In this document: positions 23,766 to 32,870 of the stretch, one piece after another | Layout of the letters: each line of letters opens with the position of its first letter | Numbering within the stretch: position 1 is the first letter of the stretch | From: Motiliproteus sp041586615 | GTDB lineage: Bacteria; Pseudomonadota; Gammaproteobacteria; Pseudomonadales; Balneatricaceae | Length of the DNA: 64,000 nt | NCBI GenBank assembly: GCA_041586615.1 | Contig: JBFGZS010000003.1 | Span: 61,171 to 125,170 of the forward strand | Direction of reading: 5' to 3' | Made by a program: the position numbers and the translations under genes | Notes under the pieces: generated by a model | What the model saw: only the letters and a program-made list of their open reading frames with translations | The model's database searches: none | Told to the model about the DNA's origin: nothing

Positions 23766-25484
23766 TCAGAGCGTGATACGGCTCTTCAGCAGGTCAACCA
23801 CCTGATCGATGGCAATATCCTGACGATCGGTGTCGCGGCGTCCCTTGTACTCCAGGGCGCCGGCTTGAATGCCGCGGTCGCTGATGACCACGCGGTGCGG
23901 GATACCGATCAGTTCGGAGTCGGCAAACTTGACGCCAGGGCGCTCCTTGCGGTCGTCCAGCAGCACGTCGTAGCCGGCGGCGGTTAGCTCGGCATACAGT
24001 GAATCGCTGAGTTCACGCACCGGCTCGGACTTCTCCGGGTTCAGGGGGACCAAGACGATCTGGAACGGGGCGATGGCGTCGGGCCAGATGATACCGCGCT
24101 CGTCATTGTTCTGCTCGATAGCAGCAGCGACGACGCGGGTCACGCCGATACCGTAACAGCCCATGGACATCACCACGGAGCGGCCGGTTTCATCCAGGAC
24201 ACTGGCGTTCATCGCTTCGGAATACTTGGTGCCAAGCTGGAAGATGTGGCCGACTTCGATGCCGCGCTTGATCTCAAGCGAGCCCTTGCCGCAAGGGCTG
24301 GGGTCGCCGGCGACGATATTACGCAGGTCCGCGACTTCCGGTAACGCGACATCGCGCTCCCAGTTGATGCCGAAGTAGTGCTTGTCGTCGATGTTGGCGC
24401 CGGCGCCAAAGTCTGCCATCTTGGCAACGGTACGGTCGATAATCAGGGGTATGTTCAGGTTAACAGGGCCAAGAGAGCCCGGACCGGCACCGATCACGGC
24501 ACGCATCTCTTCTTCGGTCGCGAAACGCAGGGGCTCGGCGATCTGCGGCTGTTGTTCGGCCTTGATCTCGTTCAGTTCGTGATCGCCTCGGACCAGCAGG
24601 GCGACAAAGTCCGCTTCGCACGCATCGGAGGCCGCGACGATCAGGGTTTTAACCGTTTTTTCGATCGGCAGATTAAACTGGTTCACCAGCTGCGCAATGG
24701 TTTTGGCATTCGGTGTATCAACCAGGGTCATTTCTACGCTGGGGGCAGGGCGGTCGCCGGCAGGCGCAAGGGCTTCGGCGGCTTCGATATTTGCCGCAAA
24801 ATCACTGCTGTCACTGAAGGCGATGTCATCTTCACCGGATTCTGCCAGAACATGGAATTCGTGGGAGAAACTGCCGCCAATGGAGCCGGAATCGGCCTGT
24901 ACGGGGCGGAAGTTGAGGCCGAAACGCTCGAAGATGCGGGTATAGGTGGCGTGCATCACATCGTAGGTTTCTTGCAACGATTCGGCGTTGGCGTGGAAGG
25001 AGTAGGCATCTTTCATGATGAATTCCCGTGAGCGCATCACACCGAAGCGCGGACGGGTCTCATCGCGGAATTTGGTCTGGATCTGGTAAAAGTTGGCGGG
25101 CAGTTGCTTGTAACTGCGAATTTCACGCCGCACCATATCGGTGATGACCTCTTCGTGGGTCGGCCCGACACAGAAGTCACGGTTATGACGGTCCTGCAGG
25201 CGCAGCAACTCGGCGCCGTACTGCTCCCAGCGGCCGGACTCCTGCCAGAGTTCGGCGGGCTGGATGGCCGGCATCAGGACTTCCTGGGCGCCGGAGCGGT
25301 CCATCTCTTCGCGAACAATTCGCTCGACTTTGCGCAACGTGCGCAACCCCATCGGGAGCCAGGTGTAGAGTCCAGATGCCAGCTTACGGATCATCCCTGC
25401 ACGCAGCATCAGCTGATGACTGATCACTTCGGCGTCAGCCGGGGTCTCTTTCTGGGTGGCTATCAGGTACTGGCTTGCTCGCAT
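23766..25484 (-). CDS. proS: Proline--tRNA ligase
   Basis: This 572-residue class II synthetase is of the bacterial type with the YbaK-like editing insertion. Motif 2 and its surroundings appear as KFRDETRPRFGVMRSREFIMKDAYSFH, and motif 3 as GCYGIGVTRVVAAAIEQ. The editing domain (about residues 225-400) sits between them and contains the FALLVRGDHELNEIK-like stretch that removes mischarged alanine. The anticodon-binding domain ends the protein. It is full length compared with E. coli ProS (572). A good sigma-70 promoter lies 49-77 bp upstream at 25533-25561. Confidence 0.97.
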   Translation of the reverse strand: MRASQYLIATQKETPADAEVISHQLMLRAGMIRKLASGLYTWLPMGLRTLRKVERIVREEMDRSGAQEVLMPAIQPAELWQESGRWEQYGAELLRLQDRHNRDFCVGPTHEEVITDMVRREIRSYKQLPANFYQIQTKFRDETRPRFGVMRSREFIMKDAYSFHANAESLQETYDVMHATYTRIFERFGLNFRPVQADSGSIGGSFSHEFHVLAESGEDDIAFSDSSDFAANIEAAEALAPAGDRPAPSVEMTLVDTPNAKTIAQLVNQFNLPIEKTVKTLIVAASDACEADFVALLVRGDHELNEIKAEQQPQIAEPLRFATEEEMRAVIGAGPGSLGPVNLNIPLIIDRTVAKMADFGAGANIDDKHYFGINWERDVALPEVADLRNIVAGDPSPCGKGSLEIKRGIEVGHIFQLGTKYSEAMNASVLDETGRSVVMSMGCYGIGVTRVVAAAIEQNNDERGIIWPDAIAPFQIVLVPLNPEKSEPVRELSDSLYAELTAAGYDVLLDDRKERPGVKFADSELIGIPHRVVISDRGIQAGALEYKGRRDTDRQDIAIDQVVDLLKSRITL

Positions 25485-25532
25485 GGTTGATCACTCAGGC
25501 TTGTTAGCAGAAAAGGTTCGCGAAAAGGCTTT

Positions 25533-25561
25533 ATTTTACGGTGGGGGAATGATGGTAACAA
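25533..25561 (-). promoter_or_regulatory. Sigma-70 promoter of proS
   Basis: Read on the minus strand, TTGTTA (25561-25556) and TAAAAT (25538-25533) are separated by exactly 17 bp. The element ends 49 bp before the proS start codon, inside the 84-bp gap after the DUF523 gene, which would give proS its own transcript. Confidence 0.6.
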
Positions 25562-25568
25562 GAGGTGG

Positions 25569-26054
25569 CTAAGCCGATGATAGCTGTTGCGCCAGTTTAT
25601 CCAGCTCGGTTTCGTCGAAAACGCGGATGCCGTGCTGGTGCAGCAGTGCGGCGGTGACGCCCATCGCGTCGGTGAGCGTGCCGTTAAACTGGCCATCGTA
25701 GCATTGGTGGGTGGCGCAGGAAGGACTGCGGGCTTTGAGCAACGCCAGTCCGATATCGTGCTGCTGGCACAGGGCCAGGGCAGCCTGTGCGCCCGCAATA
25801 AAAGCCGCACTCACATCGGTGCCATCCTGGGTCAGTACCGGCTGTCGCCCCTGCAGCACGTGCTGGCCGCGCCCCCCGCTAATTTCGGCCGCAGGGCGAG
25901 GGCAGGGCAGACCGCCGGCCATTTCGGGGCAGATGGGCACCAGACGGCCTTCGTCTAGCCAGCGCTGCAGGAGCGGATGCTGCAGCGCTTTGCTTTGCCC
26001 GTCGTAGCGAACCGGCTCGCCGAGCAAGCAGCGGCTGACTAGAACTGTTTGCAT
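25569..26054 (-). CDS. DUF523 family protein (TudS-like, probable Fe-S cysteine cluster)
   Basis: This 161-residue protein starts MQTVLVSRCLLGEPVRYDG. DUF523 hallmarks are SRCLLGE, CPEMAGGLPCPRP and ALLKARSPSCA. The three cysteines in SRCLLG, ICPE and SPSC match the positions that hold a [4Fe-4S] cluster in the thiouracil desulfurase TudS, the only well characterised branch. Desulfidation of thiolated pyrimidines is therefore a possibility, but the family is broad. I chose the ATG at 26054; the frame continuing to 26156 has no family match. It lies upstream of proS in the same direction. Confidence 0.85.
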   Translation of the reverse strand: MQTVLVSRCLLGEPVRYDGQSKALQHPLLQRWLDEGRLVPICPEMAGGLPCPRPAAEISGGRGQHVLQGRQPVLTQDGTDVSAAFIAGAQAALALCQQHDIGLALLKARSPSCATHQCYDGQFNGTLTDAMGVTAALLHQHGIRVFDETELDKLAQQLSSA

Positions 26055-26290
26055 GCTTGAACACTCTGATAACGGTCGTAGAATGACGCGCGTATGGTCT
26101 GGAAGGCGTTGGCCTATGCCTATGCGGCACTGCCGGCTGTGACATTTGCCAGACATAGCCGGCGTGTGGCGCTACCGCTATGATATCAGGCCAAGGCGGA
26201 TGCGCTAGGTCTCGGTGAAGGGTCGGTGAATTGATTCTGTACCGGCATCGATAATTAAGTCCGTTTTTTTCATTTTCACAAGGAGTTTGT

Positions 26291-27373
26291 ATGAGGGGTG
26301 TTTCGTTTCTACCTTGTTCGACGCGGCGATTTTTTGCCTTAGTCCTGCTCGGGCGTGGTAATGCTAACGGTTTGAGCGCTGTGCTGGCCATCTTGCTGGC
26401 TATTGGCTTGAGTGGATGTGCCGGGACGCCACCGCTTAAACGGGACGACCCCTTGATTGGTCAGATTATCGATACCCGCAGTGGTGAGTCCCTGACAGTG
26501 GCGCAGTTGGAGGCGCGTGCGGCCGCGGCCGACGTGATCTATTTGGGCGAAAAACACGACAATGCCGAACAGCACCGGCTGCAGAAACAGGTGCTTGACG
26601 CGTTGATCGCGCGCGGAATCAAGCCGGCATTGGGGTTTGAGTTTTTTGATACGGCAAAAACCGGTTACCTGACCCAGTATGTGCAGGGGCAGAAGTCGTT
26701 GATGTCGTTGAGCCATGGCAAGAGCACGCTGGATGCCGGTGAGCGCTTGCGCCGGCAACTGGGCTGGGATCGGCGCGATGACCGCGACTGGCAGTTCTAT
26801 TTTCAGCTGATTGAACTGGCGAAAACGCACCAGCTGCCGATCTTTGGTGCCGACCTGCCTTCTGCATTATCCCTGCGTATCAGCCGCTCGGGGTTAACGG
26901 GCCTGAATGCCGTCGAGGCCGGGACGTTGCGGCCCACGGTGTTTGACGATGCGGCCTACCGCGAGCTGATGTATGAAAAATTTCGTAACGGCCATTGTGG
27001 TTGGGGCGAGGAGCCTTTATTGACCCGTTTGTACGCGACCTGGCTGGCGCGTAATGACCGCATGGCCGAGTCCGTGGTGTCGATGTGGCGTGAGGATCCC
27101 GAGCGGCCGGTGGTGTTGATTGTGGGCAACGGCCATGTGCAGCACGATCAGGGCGTGTATGAGCGGGTGGCGCATCGGGCGCCGGGCGTCAGGCAGCTGA
27201 ATATCGGTCTACGCGAGATCGCGGTAGAACAAACGCCCTTGGCGGCGTATCTGGAAGGCAAGGTCGTGGGCAGTAAAGCGTTTGCGCCGGACCATCAGAT
27301 CCTCTGGTTCACCCAGCGCGAGGATTACGCGGACCCTTGCGCCGGATTGAATCTGCCGAAAGCCAAGAAATAG
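26291..27373 (+). CDS. ChaN-like lipoprotein
   Basis: This is a 360-residue exported lipoprotein. A hydrophobic signal ends in the lipobox LSGC with Cys43 as the lipidated residue. The mature part carries the ChaN/Tiki-superfamily signatures VIYLGEKHDNAEQHRLQ, GFEFFD and, near the end, VVLIVGNGHVQHD; the conserved Glu and His residues of the fold are present. ChaN-type proteins bind haem or iron in Campylobacter, and the related Tiki proteins are metallopeptidases, so a metal- or haem-related envelope role is likely. It stands alone. A dispersed repeat copy separates it from the convergent asparaginase gene. Confidence 0.88.
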   Translation: MRGVSFLPCSTRRFFALVLLGRGNANGLSAVLAILLAIGLSGCAGTPPLKRDDPLIGQIIDTRSGESLTVAQLEARAAAADVIYLGEKHDNAEQHRLQKQVLDALIARGIKPALGFEFFDTAKTGYLTQYVQGQKSLMSLSHGKSTLDAGERLRRQLGWDRRDDRDWQFYFQLIELAKTHQLPIFGADLPSALSLRISRSGLTGLNAVEAGTLRPTVFDDAAYRELMYEKFRNGHCGWGEEPLLTRLYATWLARNDRMAESVVSMWREDPERPVVLIVGNGHVQHDQGVYERVAHRAPGVRQLNIGLREIAVEQTPLAAYLEGKVVGSKAFAPDHQILWFTQREDYADPCAGLNLPKAKK

Positions 27374-27442
27374 CGGGCCTGATGCGGACGGTTAAAGATG
27401 ACTGCGGTTCAAAAGAGCGGTGCTATATCAGCGCCTGCCTAT

Positions 27443-27570
27443 ATTAAGGTGGTAAGGTAATACCGGGCAAAAAATGGCATCAATAGACCGAATGGATCGG
27501 TATGTAGATGCCAGGTTAATAGGCGGTTCATGGATGAACCGCCGTGGCATAAAGCCAGGTTAATAGGTGG
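27443..27570 (+). repeat. Dispersed modular intergenic repeat, copy C
   Basis: This copy has the modules TTAAGGTGGTAAGGTAATACCGG and GCAAAAAATGGCATC, then the hairpin GACCGA/TCGGT, then GATGCCAGGTTAATA. A perfect hairpin follows, GGCGGTTCA with TGAACCGCC around TGGA, and then TGGCATAAAGCCA. The outer bases ATGCCA and TGGCAT can also pair around that hairpin. The copy ends 4 bp before the asparaginase stop. Confidence 0.85.
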
Positions 27571-27573
27571 GCC

Positions 27574-28638
27574 TTAGCCGCCATTTACGGCTAAGGGGGT
27601 GAGTTCACCACAGAGGTTGGTCGCCATCAGCAGGCGGATCTCGTCGGTTGCCTTGCCTGTCACCAGCAGATAGTGCAGTTTGGTAAAGGCCGCCTCCAGC
27701 GTCATATCCGCACCGCTGACCACCCCGGTGCGGGCCAGCGCGCTGCCGGTTGCGTAGCTTTGTGTATCGACCCGGCCGTACATGCATTGGGACAGGTTGA
27801 CCACGACAATGCCGCGTTCACTGGCGCGTTGTAACTCTTTCAGAAAGCCGGGCTCCCGGTTTGGCGCGTTGCCCACCCCATAGGATTGCAAGATCACGCC
27901 GTCGACAGGCTGTTGCAGCATATGGTGCAGAAACGCCTCGTTGATCCCGGGAAAGATTCGCAGCGGGATGACGCGGTGCTGTCCATAATTTTCGATGCGG
28001 AACTGTTCGCGGCTGTTGCTGGCTGGCTGGGTCAGTTCCTCTTTTATTTCGATATGGATCCCGACCTGTCCGAGCCAGGGGTAGTTCGGGCTGTCGAAGG
28101 CATCGAAGCCAGTGGCCTTGATCTTCGTTGCCCGGTTGCCGCGCAATAACCGACCGTTGAAATACAGACAAACTTCGGCAATCGGATAGTAACTGGCTAG
28201 AATCAGGGTGGTGATCAGGTTGTCTTGCGCGTCATTGCGCAGTTCGCTTAATGGGATCTGTGAGCCGGTGACGATGACGGGCTTTTTCAGCCCCTGCAGC
28301 ATGAACGATAAGGCGGATGCGGTATAGGCCAGGGTGTCGGTGCCATGCAGGATCACAAATCCGTCGTATTGATCATAATTATCGAGGATCCGCTGCCCGA
28401 TGCGCGTCCAGTCCTGCGGCTCGGCGTTTGCGCTATCGATCAGTTCATCCAGCTCCTCGAGCACATAAACCGGCATATTGGCCGACAGGTGCATGGGAAT
28501 TTTTTCGGCGATCAGATCGGCCAGTCCAGGCATGGGGATATAGCCGGCATCCGAGCGTTGCATTCCGATCGTGCCACCACTGTACAGGATGTAAATTCGT
28601 TTCCTGATCGCGGGCAATGTTTTTAAATCCGTGGGCAT
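27574..28638 (-). CDS. ansA: Type I (cytoplasmic) L-asparaginase
   Basis: This 354-residue enzyme hydrolyses L-asparagine to aspartate and ammonia. The first catalytic motif is ILYSGGTIGM with Thr23, and the second is VILHGTDTLAYTASALSFML near residue 100, containing the Thr-Asp pair; the Lys of the triad is in the following KKPVIVTGSQ segment. The later GVILQSYGVGNAP fits the allosteric type I enzymes. There is no signal peptide, unlike the periplasmic type II. The length is close to E. coli AnsA (338). Confidence 0.94.
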   Translation of the reverse strand: MPTDLKTLPAIRKRIYILYSGGTIGMQRSDAGYIPMPGLADLIAEKIPMHLSANMPVYVLEELDELIDSANAEPQDWTRIGQRILDNYDQYDGFVILHGTDTLAYTASALSFMLQGLKKPVIVTGSQIPLSELRNDAQDNLITTLILASYYPIAEVCLYFNGRLLRGNRATKIKATGFDAFDSPNYPWLGQVGIHIEIKEELTQPASNSREQFRIENYGQHRVIPLRIFPGINEAFLHHMLQQPVDGVILQSYGVGNAPNREPGFLKELQRASERGIVVVNLSQCMYGRVDTQSYATGSALARTGVVSGADMTLEAAFTKLHYLLVTGKATDEIRLLMATNLCGELTPLAVNGG

Positions 28639-28962
28639 AACGTTATCACAGTGGATGTAGGTTCAGCGTTGCACTGTCCCGGCTCCAGCAAGCCAGACGG
28701 GCAGCAAGGGGTATGACTTATTTAGCGGCAACGCCTTTGTATTGATAGGCGCGCTGCTCGCTTGTTCTATTGAGGGCGCAGTATACCTGTTCCATAAGAC
28801 CAGACGACCGTTGCGGCGACAAGTTCGCTAGTTGCTACACATTGGCGCGAGTTGTTGCTAGTGTGGCTCCTACTTGCGTCACTATTAAGCCGCCGGGTTA
28901 ATACCCGCATAATGATAAGAAATGTGGGCTGTCGTTATGAGGTGTCGTTATGAGGTGTCGTT
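28639..28962. other. Gene-free divergent region with 13-bp tandem repeat
   Basis: There is no gene here. At 28930-28969 the unit tgtcgttatgagg occurs three times, the last running into the start codon of the next gene. Each unit contains ATG and a GAGG, so the translation-initiation region itself has been copied. I cannot place promoters for either flanking gene. Confidence 0.65.
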
Positions 28963-29778
28963 ATGGAAGATGATTTTTCACAGAACCTTCGCTTGCTGAG
29001 TAGTTATTACAGGTCGATTGCCGATGTGTGCCGCAAATTGCCGATTAATCGTTCGCAATTCAACAAGTATTTATCCGGTTCCAGCTTGCCCTCGAAATTT
29101 ATTTTGCGCCGCATCTGTGATTTTTTTGGTGTGGAAGAGTATGAAATTTTTCTGCCCCATGCGCAGTTCGCACAGATCGTGCAAATCCGTGCCAGGCCTG
29201 AACAGGCAGGGGCTTCCAGGCCTTATACGGCCCATATCGATAAACTGCAGGAACAGTCGCAAGGCAAGTTTGATAAATACCTGGGGTATTATTTCGAGAT
29301 CTACTACTCCATGGCCTTTCCGGGCAAAATCTTGCGCAATCTGGTGCAAATCCGCGCTGAGAACGGTGCTATCTACTACCGGCGAATCGAGCGTATACGA
29401 CCCGAAGGCGCCAGCGGGCGTGTGATGCACAGTCGTTATCAGGGGGGCGCGCTGTTTCTGAGTGATCGGATCTTTTTGCTCGACTATGAGACGCTGACCG
29501 GCAACGAGGTGACCCAAACCATTCTCTATCCGACCTACAAGAGCCGGGTCAACAAACTGTCGGGCCTGAAATTGGGGGTTTCGGCCAGCGATCGGCGCGA
29601 ACCCGCCTGCACACGGGTGATTTATGAATACCTGGGGCAGCGGGTCGATCTGCGTAAAGCGCTGCGCCTGTGTGACTTGTATGAGGCGGGTACTGCGATG
29701 ATCGATCCACAGGTGCAGGCTCAGATCGACAACAGACGCAAGCCGGATGAAAACCTGTTTCTTGCGGTGGCCCTGTAG
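28963..29778 (+). CDS. XRE/HTH-type transcriptional regulator
   Basis: This is a 271-residue protein. Residues 8-60 form a lambda-repressor-like helix-turn-helix (LLSSYYRSIADVCRKLPINRSQFNKYLSG then RRICDFFGVEEYEIF). The rest is a domain of unknown type rich in aromatic residues (KYLGYYFEIYYSMAFPGKIL, IYYRRIERIRPEG), which may bind an effector. I see no transmembrane segment. The first codon is the ATG at 28963, preceded by a GAGG from a tandemly repeated unit. Target genes cannot be read from context; asparaginase is divergent and could be regulated. Confidence 0.8.
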   Translation: MEDDFSQNLRLLSSYYRSIADVCRKLPINRSQFNKYLSGSSLPSKFILRRICDFFGVEEYEIFLPHAQFAQIVQIRARPEQAGASRPYTAHIDKLQEQSQGKFDKYLGYYFEIYYSMAFPGKILRNLVQIRAENGAIYYRRIERIRPEGASGRVMHSRYQGGALFLSDRIFLLDYETLTGNEVTQTILYPTYKSRVNKLSGLKLGVSASDRREPACTRVIYEYLGQRVDLRKALRLCDLYEAGTAMIDPQVQAQIDNRRKPDENLFLAVAL

Positions 29779-29981
29779 GTAGGCTGACAACTCGCGCAAA
29801 AGCTGATGAAGACTCCCTGTAAAGATCCGCTATGAACATCAGCAAAAACCTGAGCATAAGTGACGGACGTATAAAGCGCCGCGAGGTATTATCTTTTCGC
29901 TCCACGTCGTGTGCAGGAGAGACCGCGATCTCCGCTGGAAAATGTTACAGCAGGGACGTTTCGTCGTGTGACAGGATAATT

Positions 29982-30010
29982 TTGATAAAAAAAGCGATGC
30001 AGCCTAAAAT
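29982..30010 (+). promoter_or_regulatory. Sigma-70 promoter of the Lrp-family gene
   Basis: TTGATA and TAAAAT are separated by exactly 17 bp; the -10 box ends 34 bp before the ATG at 30045. The region is A+T-rich compared with its flanks. This is the clearest promoter I see in the window. Confidence 0.65.
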
Positions 30011-30044
30011 TCGAAATAACTCAGCTAGATAAGAACTTCATACT

Positions 30045-30539
30045 ATGGCAAAGCGGACCAAACAGCTGGATCGAATCGATAGAAATATACTCCGGCAACT
30101 GCAGAACAATGGTCGGGTATCGTACGTAGATCTTGCTGCGGAGGTGGGGCTGAGTACTACGCCCTGTCTGGAGCGGGTGCGCAGGCTTGAGAAGGATGGG
30201 GTTATTAAAGGTTATACCGCGGTTCTGGAACCCAGCTATTTGGAAGCCGGTCTGCTGGTGTTTGTTGAAATAAGCCTGACATACCGCTCATCTACGGTGT
30301 TCGAAGACTTCAAACGTGAGGTACTCAAAATCCCCCACGTTATGGAATGCCATTTGGTTTCCGGGGATTTTGATTACCTGATTAAAGCGCGGATCAGTGA
30401 GATGTCGGCCTATCGCGAGCTGCTGGGGGAACTGCTACTGACACTACCCAATGTGGATAAATCCCGGAGCTATATTGTTATGGAGGAAGTAAAAGAAACC
30501 TCCAGCATTCCCGTTCCTGAGCTGCGTACGCGCAGTTAA
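30045..30539 (+). CDS. lrp: Lrp/AsnC family transcriptional regulator (leucine-responsive type)
   Basis: This 164-residue protein is the size of E. coli Lrp (164). The N-terminal winged helix-turn-helix reads LDRIDRNILRQLQNNGRVSYVDLAAEVGLSTTPCLERVRRLE, nearly the Lrp consensus. The C-terminal RAM effector domain shows LVFVEISL, VMECHLVSGDFDYLIKARI and the ending LPNVDKSRSYIVMEEVKE. It probably acts as a global amino-acid-responsive regulator, and these proteins usually control their own gene. A good promoter stands just upstream at 29982-30010. Confidence 0.93.
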   Translation: MAKRTKQLDRIDRNILRQLQNNGRVSYVDLAAEVGLSTTPCLERVRRLEKDGVIKGYTAVLEPSYLEAGLLVFVEISLTYRSSTVFEDFKREVLKIPHVMECHLVSGDFDYLIKARISEMSAYRELLGELLLTLPNVDKSRSYIVMEEVKETSSIPVPELRTRS

Positions 30540-30655
30540 CCTGTTTATCGCTAACGACGCGTCGTTTACTTCTTGGCTGTCTGGTTTATTCGCGCTGAGC
30601 GGCGCGATGACCCACAGGGGTAACCGTGAGGCCCCGCGTGGCACCTCGTTCTGGC

Positions 30656-31708
30656 TTATAAGGAACTCTCCAGCAGGTTATCCAGCTCGGCCTGCAATGA
30701 AGGGCCGAAATCGTGCAGGCTAAGCTGTCGCCCGTTGAGGAACAGGGTGGGCGTGGTCGTAACACCTGCCTGGATGGCGCGACGTTCGGCCGTTGCCACT
30801 TTTTCTGATGTCTGTTCGGACTCAAGGCACGGCGTAAATGCGGCCAGATTTAAGCCCAATTGTTTCGCCAATAACGTCGGCGCATGCTCGCTGAGCGCTG
30901 CCTGCTGAGAAAAGGCCATGGCGTTATAGTCCCAGAAAGCCCCCTGTTGATCGGCGCAAACTGCACCCTGCGCCACCAGACGTGAGATGCCGGAGCGGTG
31001 TATCGGGAAATCCATATAGATAAACCGTATCCGGTCCAGATAGGGCTCCAGGGTTATTTTCAGTTGTTCGGCGGCCAACTTGCAATGAGGGCATTGGTAA
31101 TCGGCGAACTCGATCAGCGTGATCGTGGCGTTGCTATTACCCAAGACCGGATAGCCTTGGGTTTCTATTTGAGTAAAAGGCGCGGTGGGTGCGTTCAGAT
31201 TGAAGTCGAGTTCGTTAAGTGATACCAGTTTTGCGATCAGTTCCTGTTGCTGGCGTTGGCGCTGCATGGTATTGAGATAGGCCGCAATCTCTTCTCTCGC
31301 CTCTTCAAAGGGACGGTTAATGCGCGCTGTGTTCTGGTTGTAGAAGGTTTGCAGCGCTTGTGCATCCAGGGGGCTAAGGGTGAAAAGATTGGCCGTGACC
31401 TGTTCTTGACTCTGACCGGATTTAGAGGCCTGTTCAGCGATGTAAGCCTCGAGTGCAGCGGCCTCCAGGATGTGCTTTTTATTACGGTAATTGGTCAGCG
31501 CCACCTCGTACAGAGGTTGGCGATAACGGCTGTTTATCGTGTCGGCTTGATAGGCTTTGCCGCCCAATGTGAATAGCACGTCTTTACTGTTCGGTTGTTC
31601 GGGCTTGTCTTCGAGCATCAACCAAATGCTGCCGGCGACTAAGAGTATGGCCGTGACGGTATTAATAACGACCTGCAGTCCTTTTTTTTGCCCTGTGTTA
31701 CTACTCAT
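30656..31708 (-). CDS. Membrane-anchored DsbA-like thioredoxin-fold protein with SurA-like helical N-domain
   Basis: This 350-residue protein has one N-terminal membrane anchor (VVINTVTAILLVAGSIWLML), so the rest should lie in the periplasm. Residues 42-165 are helical and resemble the SurA/PpiC N-terminal chaperone fold (QPLYEVALTNYRNKKHILEAAALEAYI, EEAREEIAAYL). Residues 185-345 are a DsbA-type thioredoxin domain with the active-site CPHC at 206-209 in FADYQCPHCK and the cis-Pro loop VTTTPTLFLNG. Redox activity is therefore expected, oxidase or isomerase. It is convergent with lrp. The pairing of a chaperone-like and a disulfide-exchange domain suggests work on unfolded exported proteins. 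Confidence 0.85.
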   Translation of the reverse strand: MSSNTGQKKGLQVVINTVTAILLVAGSIWLMLEDKPEQPNSKDVLFTLGGKAYQADTINSRYRQPLYEVALTNYRNKKHILEAAALEAYIAEQASKSGQSQEQVTANLFTLSPLDAQALQTFYNQNTARINRPFEEAREEIAAYLNTMQRQRQQQELIAKLVSLNELDFNLNAPTAPFTQIETQGYPVLGNSNATITLIEFADYQCPHCKLAAEQLKITLEPYLDRIRFIYMDFPIHRSGISRLVAQGAVCADQQGAFWDYNAMAFSQQAALSEHAPTLLAKQLGLNLAAFTPCLESEQTSEKVATAERRAIQAGVTTTPTLFLNGRQLSLHDFGPSLQAELDNLLESSL

Positions 31709-31826
31709 TGGGAAACGCTTCCTTTTTGGTTTGGATGCACCGTTTATATTTGCCGTTTATAGACAGTGTTTAGACGGGGGCTGCAATTGAAAAGATCTGC
31801 CCCTGTTTATTTTGCCGCAAGAACGG

Positions 31827-32870
31827 CTATCCCTGATGCTGACTGCCGATACCCTGAAACATCTCCCGTAGATTGACGCTGCTGCGTTCGCCTATGAAGG
31901 GGGCTGTCTCGTCGAGCCAGGTCGACGCCGTGTCACGGCCAAGGTCGCGTAGCTTGGTCAGAAACGCCCACTCTGTGTTCATCTTCGACGAGGCGCCCAG
32001 GGGCTTCAACGCCGCCTGATTCTCGATAACATGCACCCGAACCTGGCGATAGTCGTCAGGCGAAAGCTTGCCTTCGCGGATCAGGCGGTCGACGAAATCG
32101 ATCGCACGGAGTTCCTTGAGCAGGCTGCCGTTGAAGCTTATCTCGTTGATTCGGTTCTGGATCTCCTGCGGGGTGCGCGGGGCACCCTTACGCTCGATCG
32201 GATTGATCTGGATGACCACAACATCGTCCGTGCCGGTATGGCCATGAAACGGGAAGAGCGCCGGGTTGCCCATGTAGCCGCCATCCCAATAGGGTACGCC
32301 ATCGACCTCCACGGCCTGATAGAGGGTGGGCAGACAGGCCGAGGCCATAACCATGTCCGCCGTCAATGCCCCGCGCGGAAAGACCTTGACCTTACCGGTC
32401 TCCACGTTGGTGGCGGAGATGTAAAGCTTAAACGCAGTACAGGCGCGCACCCTCTCGAAATCGACGTTCTTCTCCAGCAGATCGCGTAGTGGATTGACCT
32501 TCATCGGGTTGAGCTGATAGGGCGAAGCCAGGCGGGACAGCGCATCCAACGCGTGATAGACAGGGTTATGCTCCAGCCCCCATTGGCCGGTCAGAACATC
32601 GAAGGGGGTGCGGCGTAGCGGACTGAATTTCGCGCTCTCGCTCATGCTCCGCCAGAAAACGTCAAGTGCGGCGCGTGCGCCCTCCGTCCCGGCGCGGGTG
32701 TAGCCGTCGGCCAGCACCACGGCGTTCATGGCGCCGGCCGAGGTGCCGGAAATGCCTGCGATCTCCAGACGACCGTCCTCAAGGATGCGGTCCAGCACCC
32801 CCCAAGTGAAAGCACCGTGTGCGCCGCCGCCCTGCAGCGCGAGGTTCACGGGCTTCGGAGTTTCGGTCAT
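31827..32870 (-). CDS. Patatin-like phospholipase
   Basis: This 347-residue patatin family hydrolase has the oxyanion motif GGGAHG (14-19), the nucleophile Ser44 in GISGTSAGAMNA, and the catalytic Asp in VPYWDGGYMGNPALFP (near residue 194). All parts of the Ser-Asp dyad are present. There is no obvious signal peptide, so it is probably cytosolic or injected by another system; it resembles the common chromosomal patatins of proteobacteria. It probably removes acyl chains from phospholipids or stored lipids. The neighbours do not suggest an operon. Confidence 0.9.
   Translation of the reverse strand: MTETPKPVNLALQGGGAHGAFTWGVLDRILEDGRLEIAGISGTSAGAMNAVVLADGYTRAGTEGARAALDVFWRSMSESAKFSPLRRTPFDVLTGQWGLEHNPVYHALDALSRLASPYQLNPMKVNPLRDLLEKNVDFERVRACTAFKLYISATNVETGKVKVFPRGALTADMVMASACLPTLYQAVEVDGVPYWDGGYMGNPALFPFHGHTGTDDVVVIQINPIERKGAPRTPQEIQNRINEISFNGSLLKELRAIDFVDRLIREGKLSPDDYRQVRVHVIENQAALKPLGASSKMNTEWAFLTKLRDLGRDTASTWLDETAPFIGERSSVNLREMFQGIGSQHQG

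Noticed and set aside
29832..30032. 66-residue plus-strand frame upstream of lrp
   Set aside because: It has no ribosome site or protein character and overlaps the lrp promoter.
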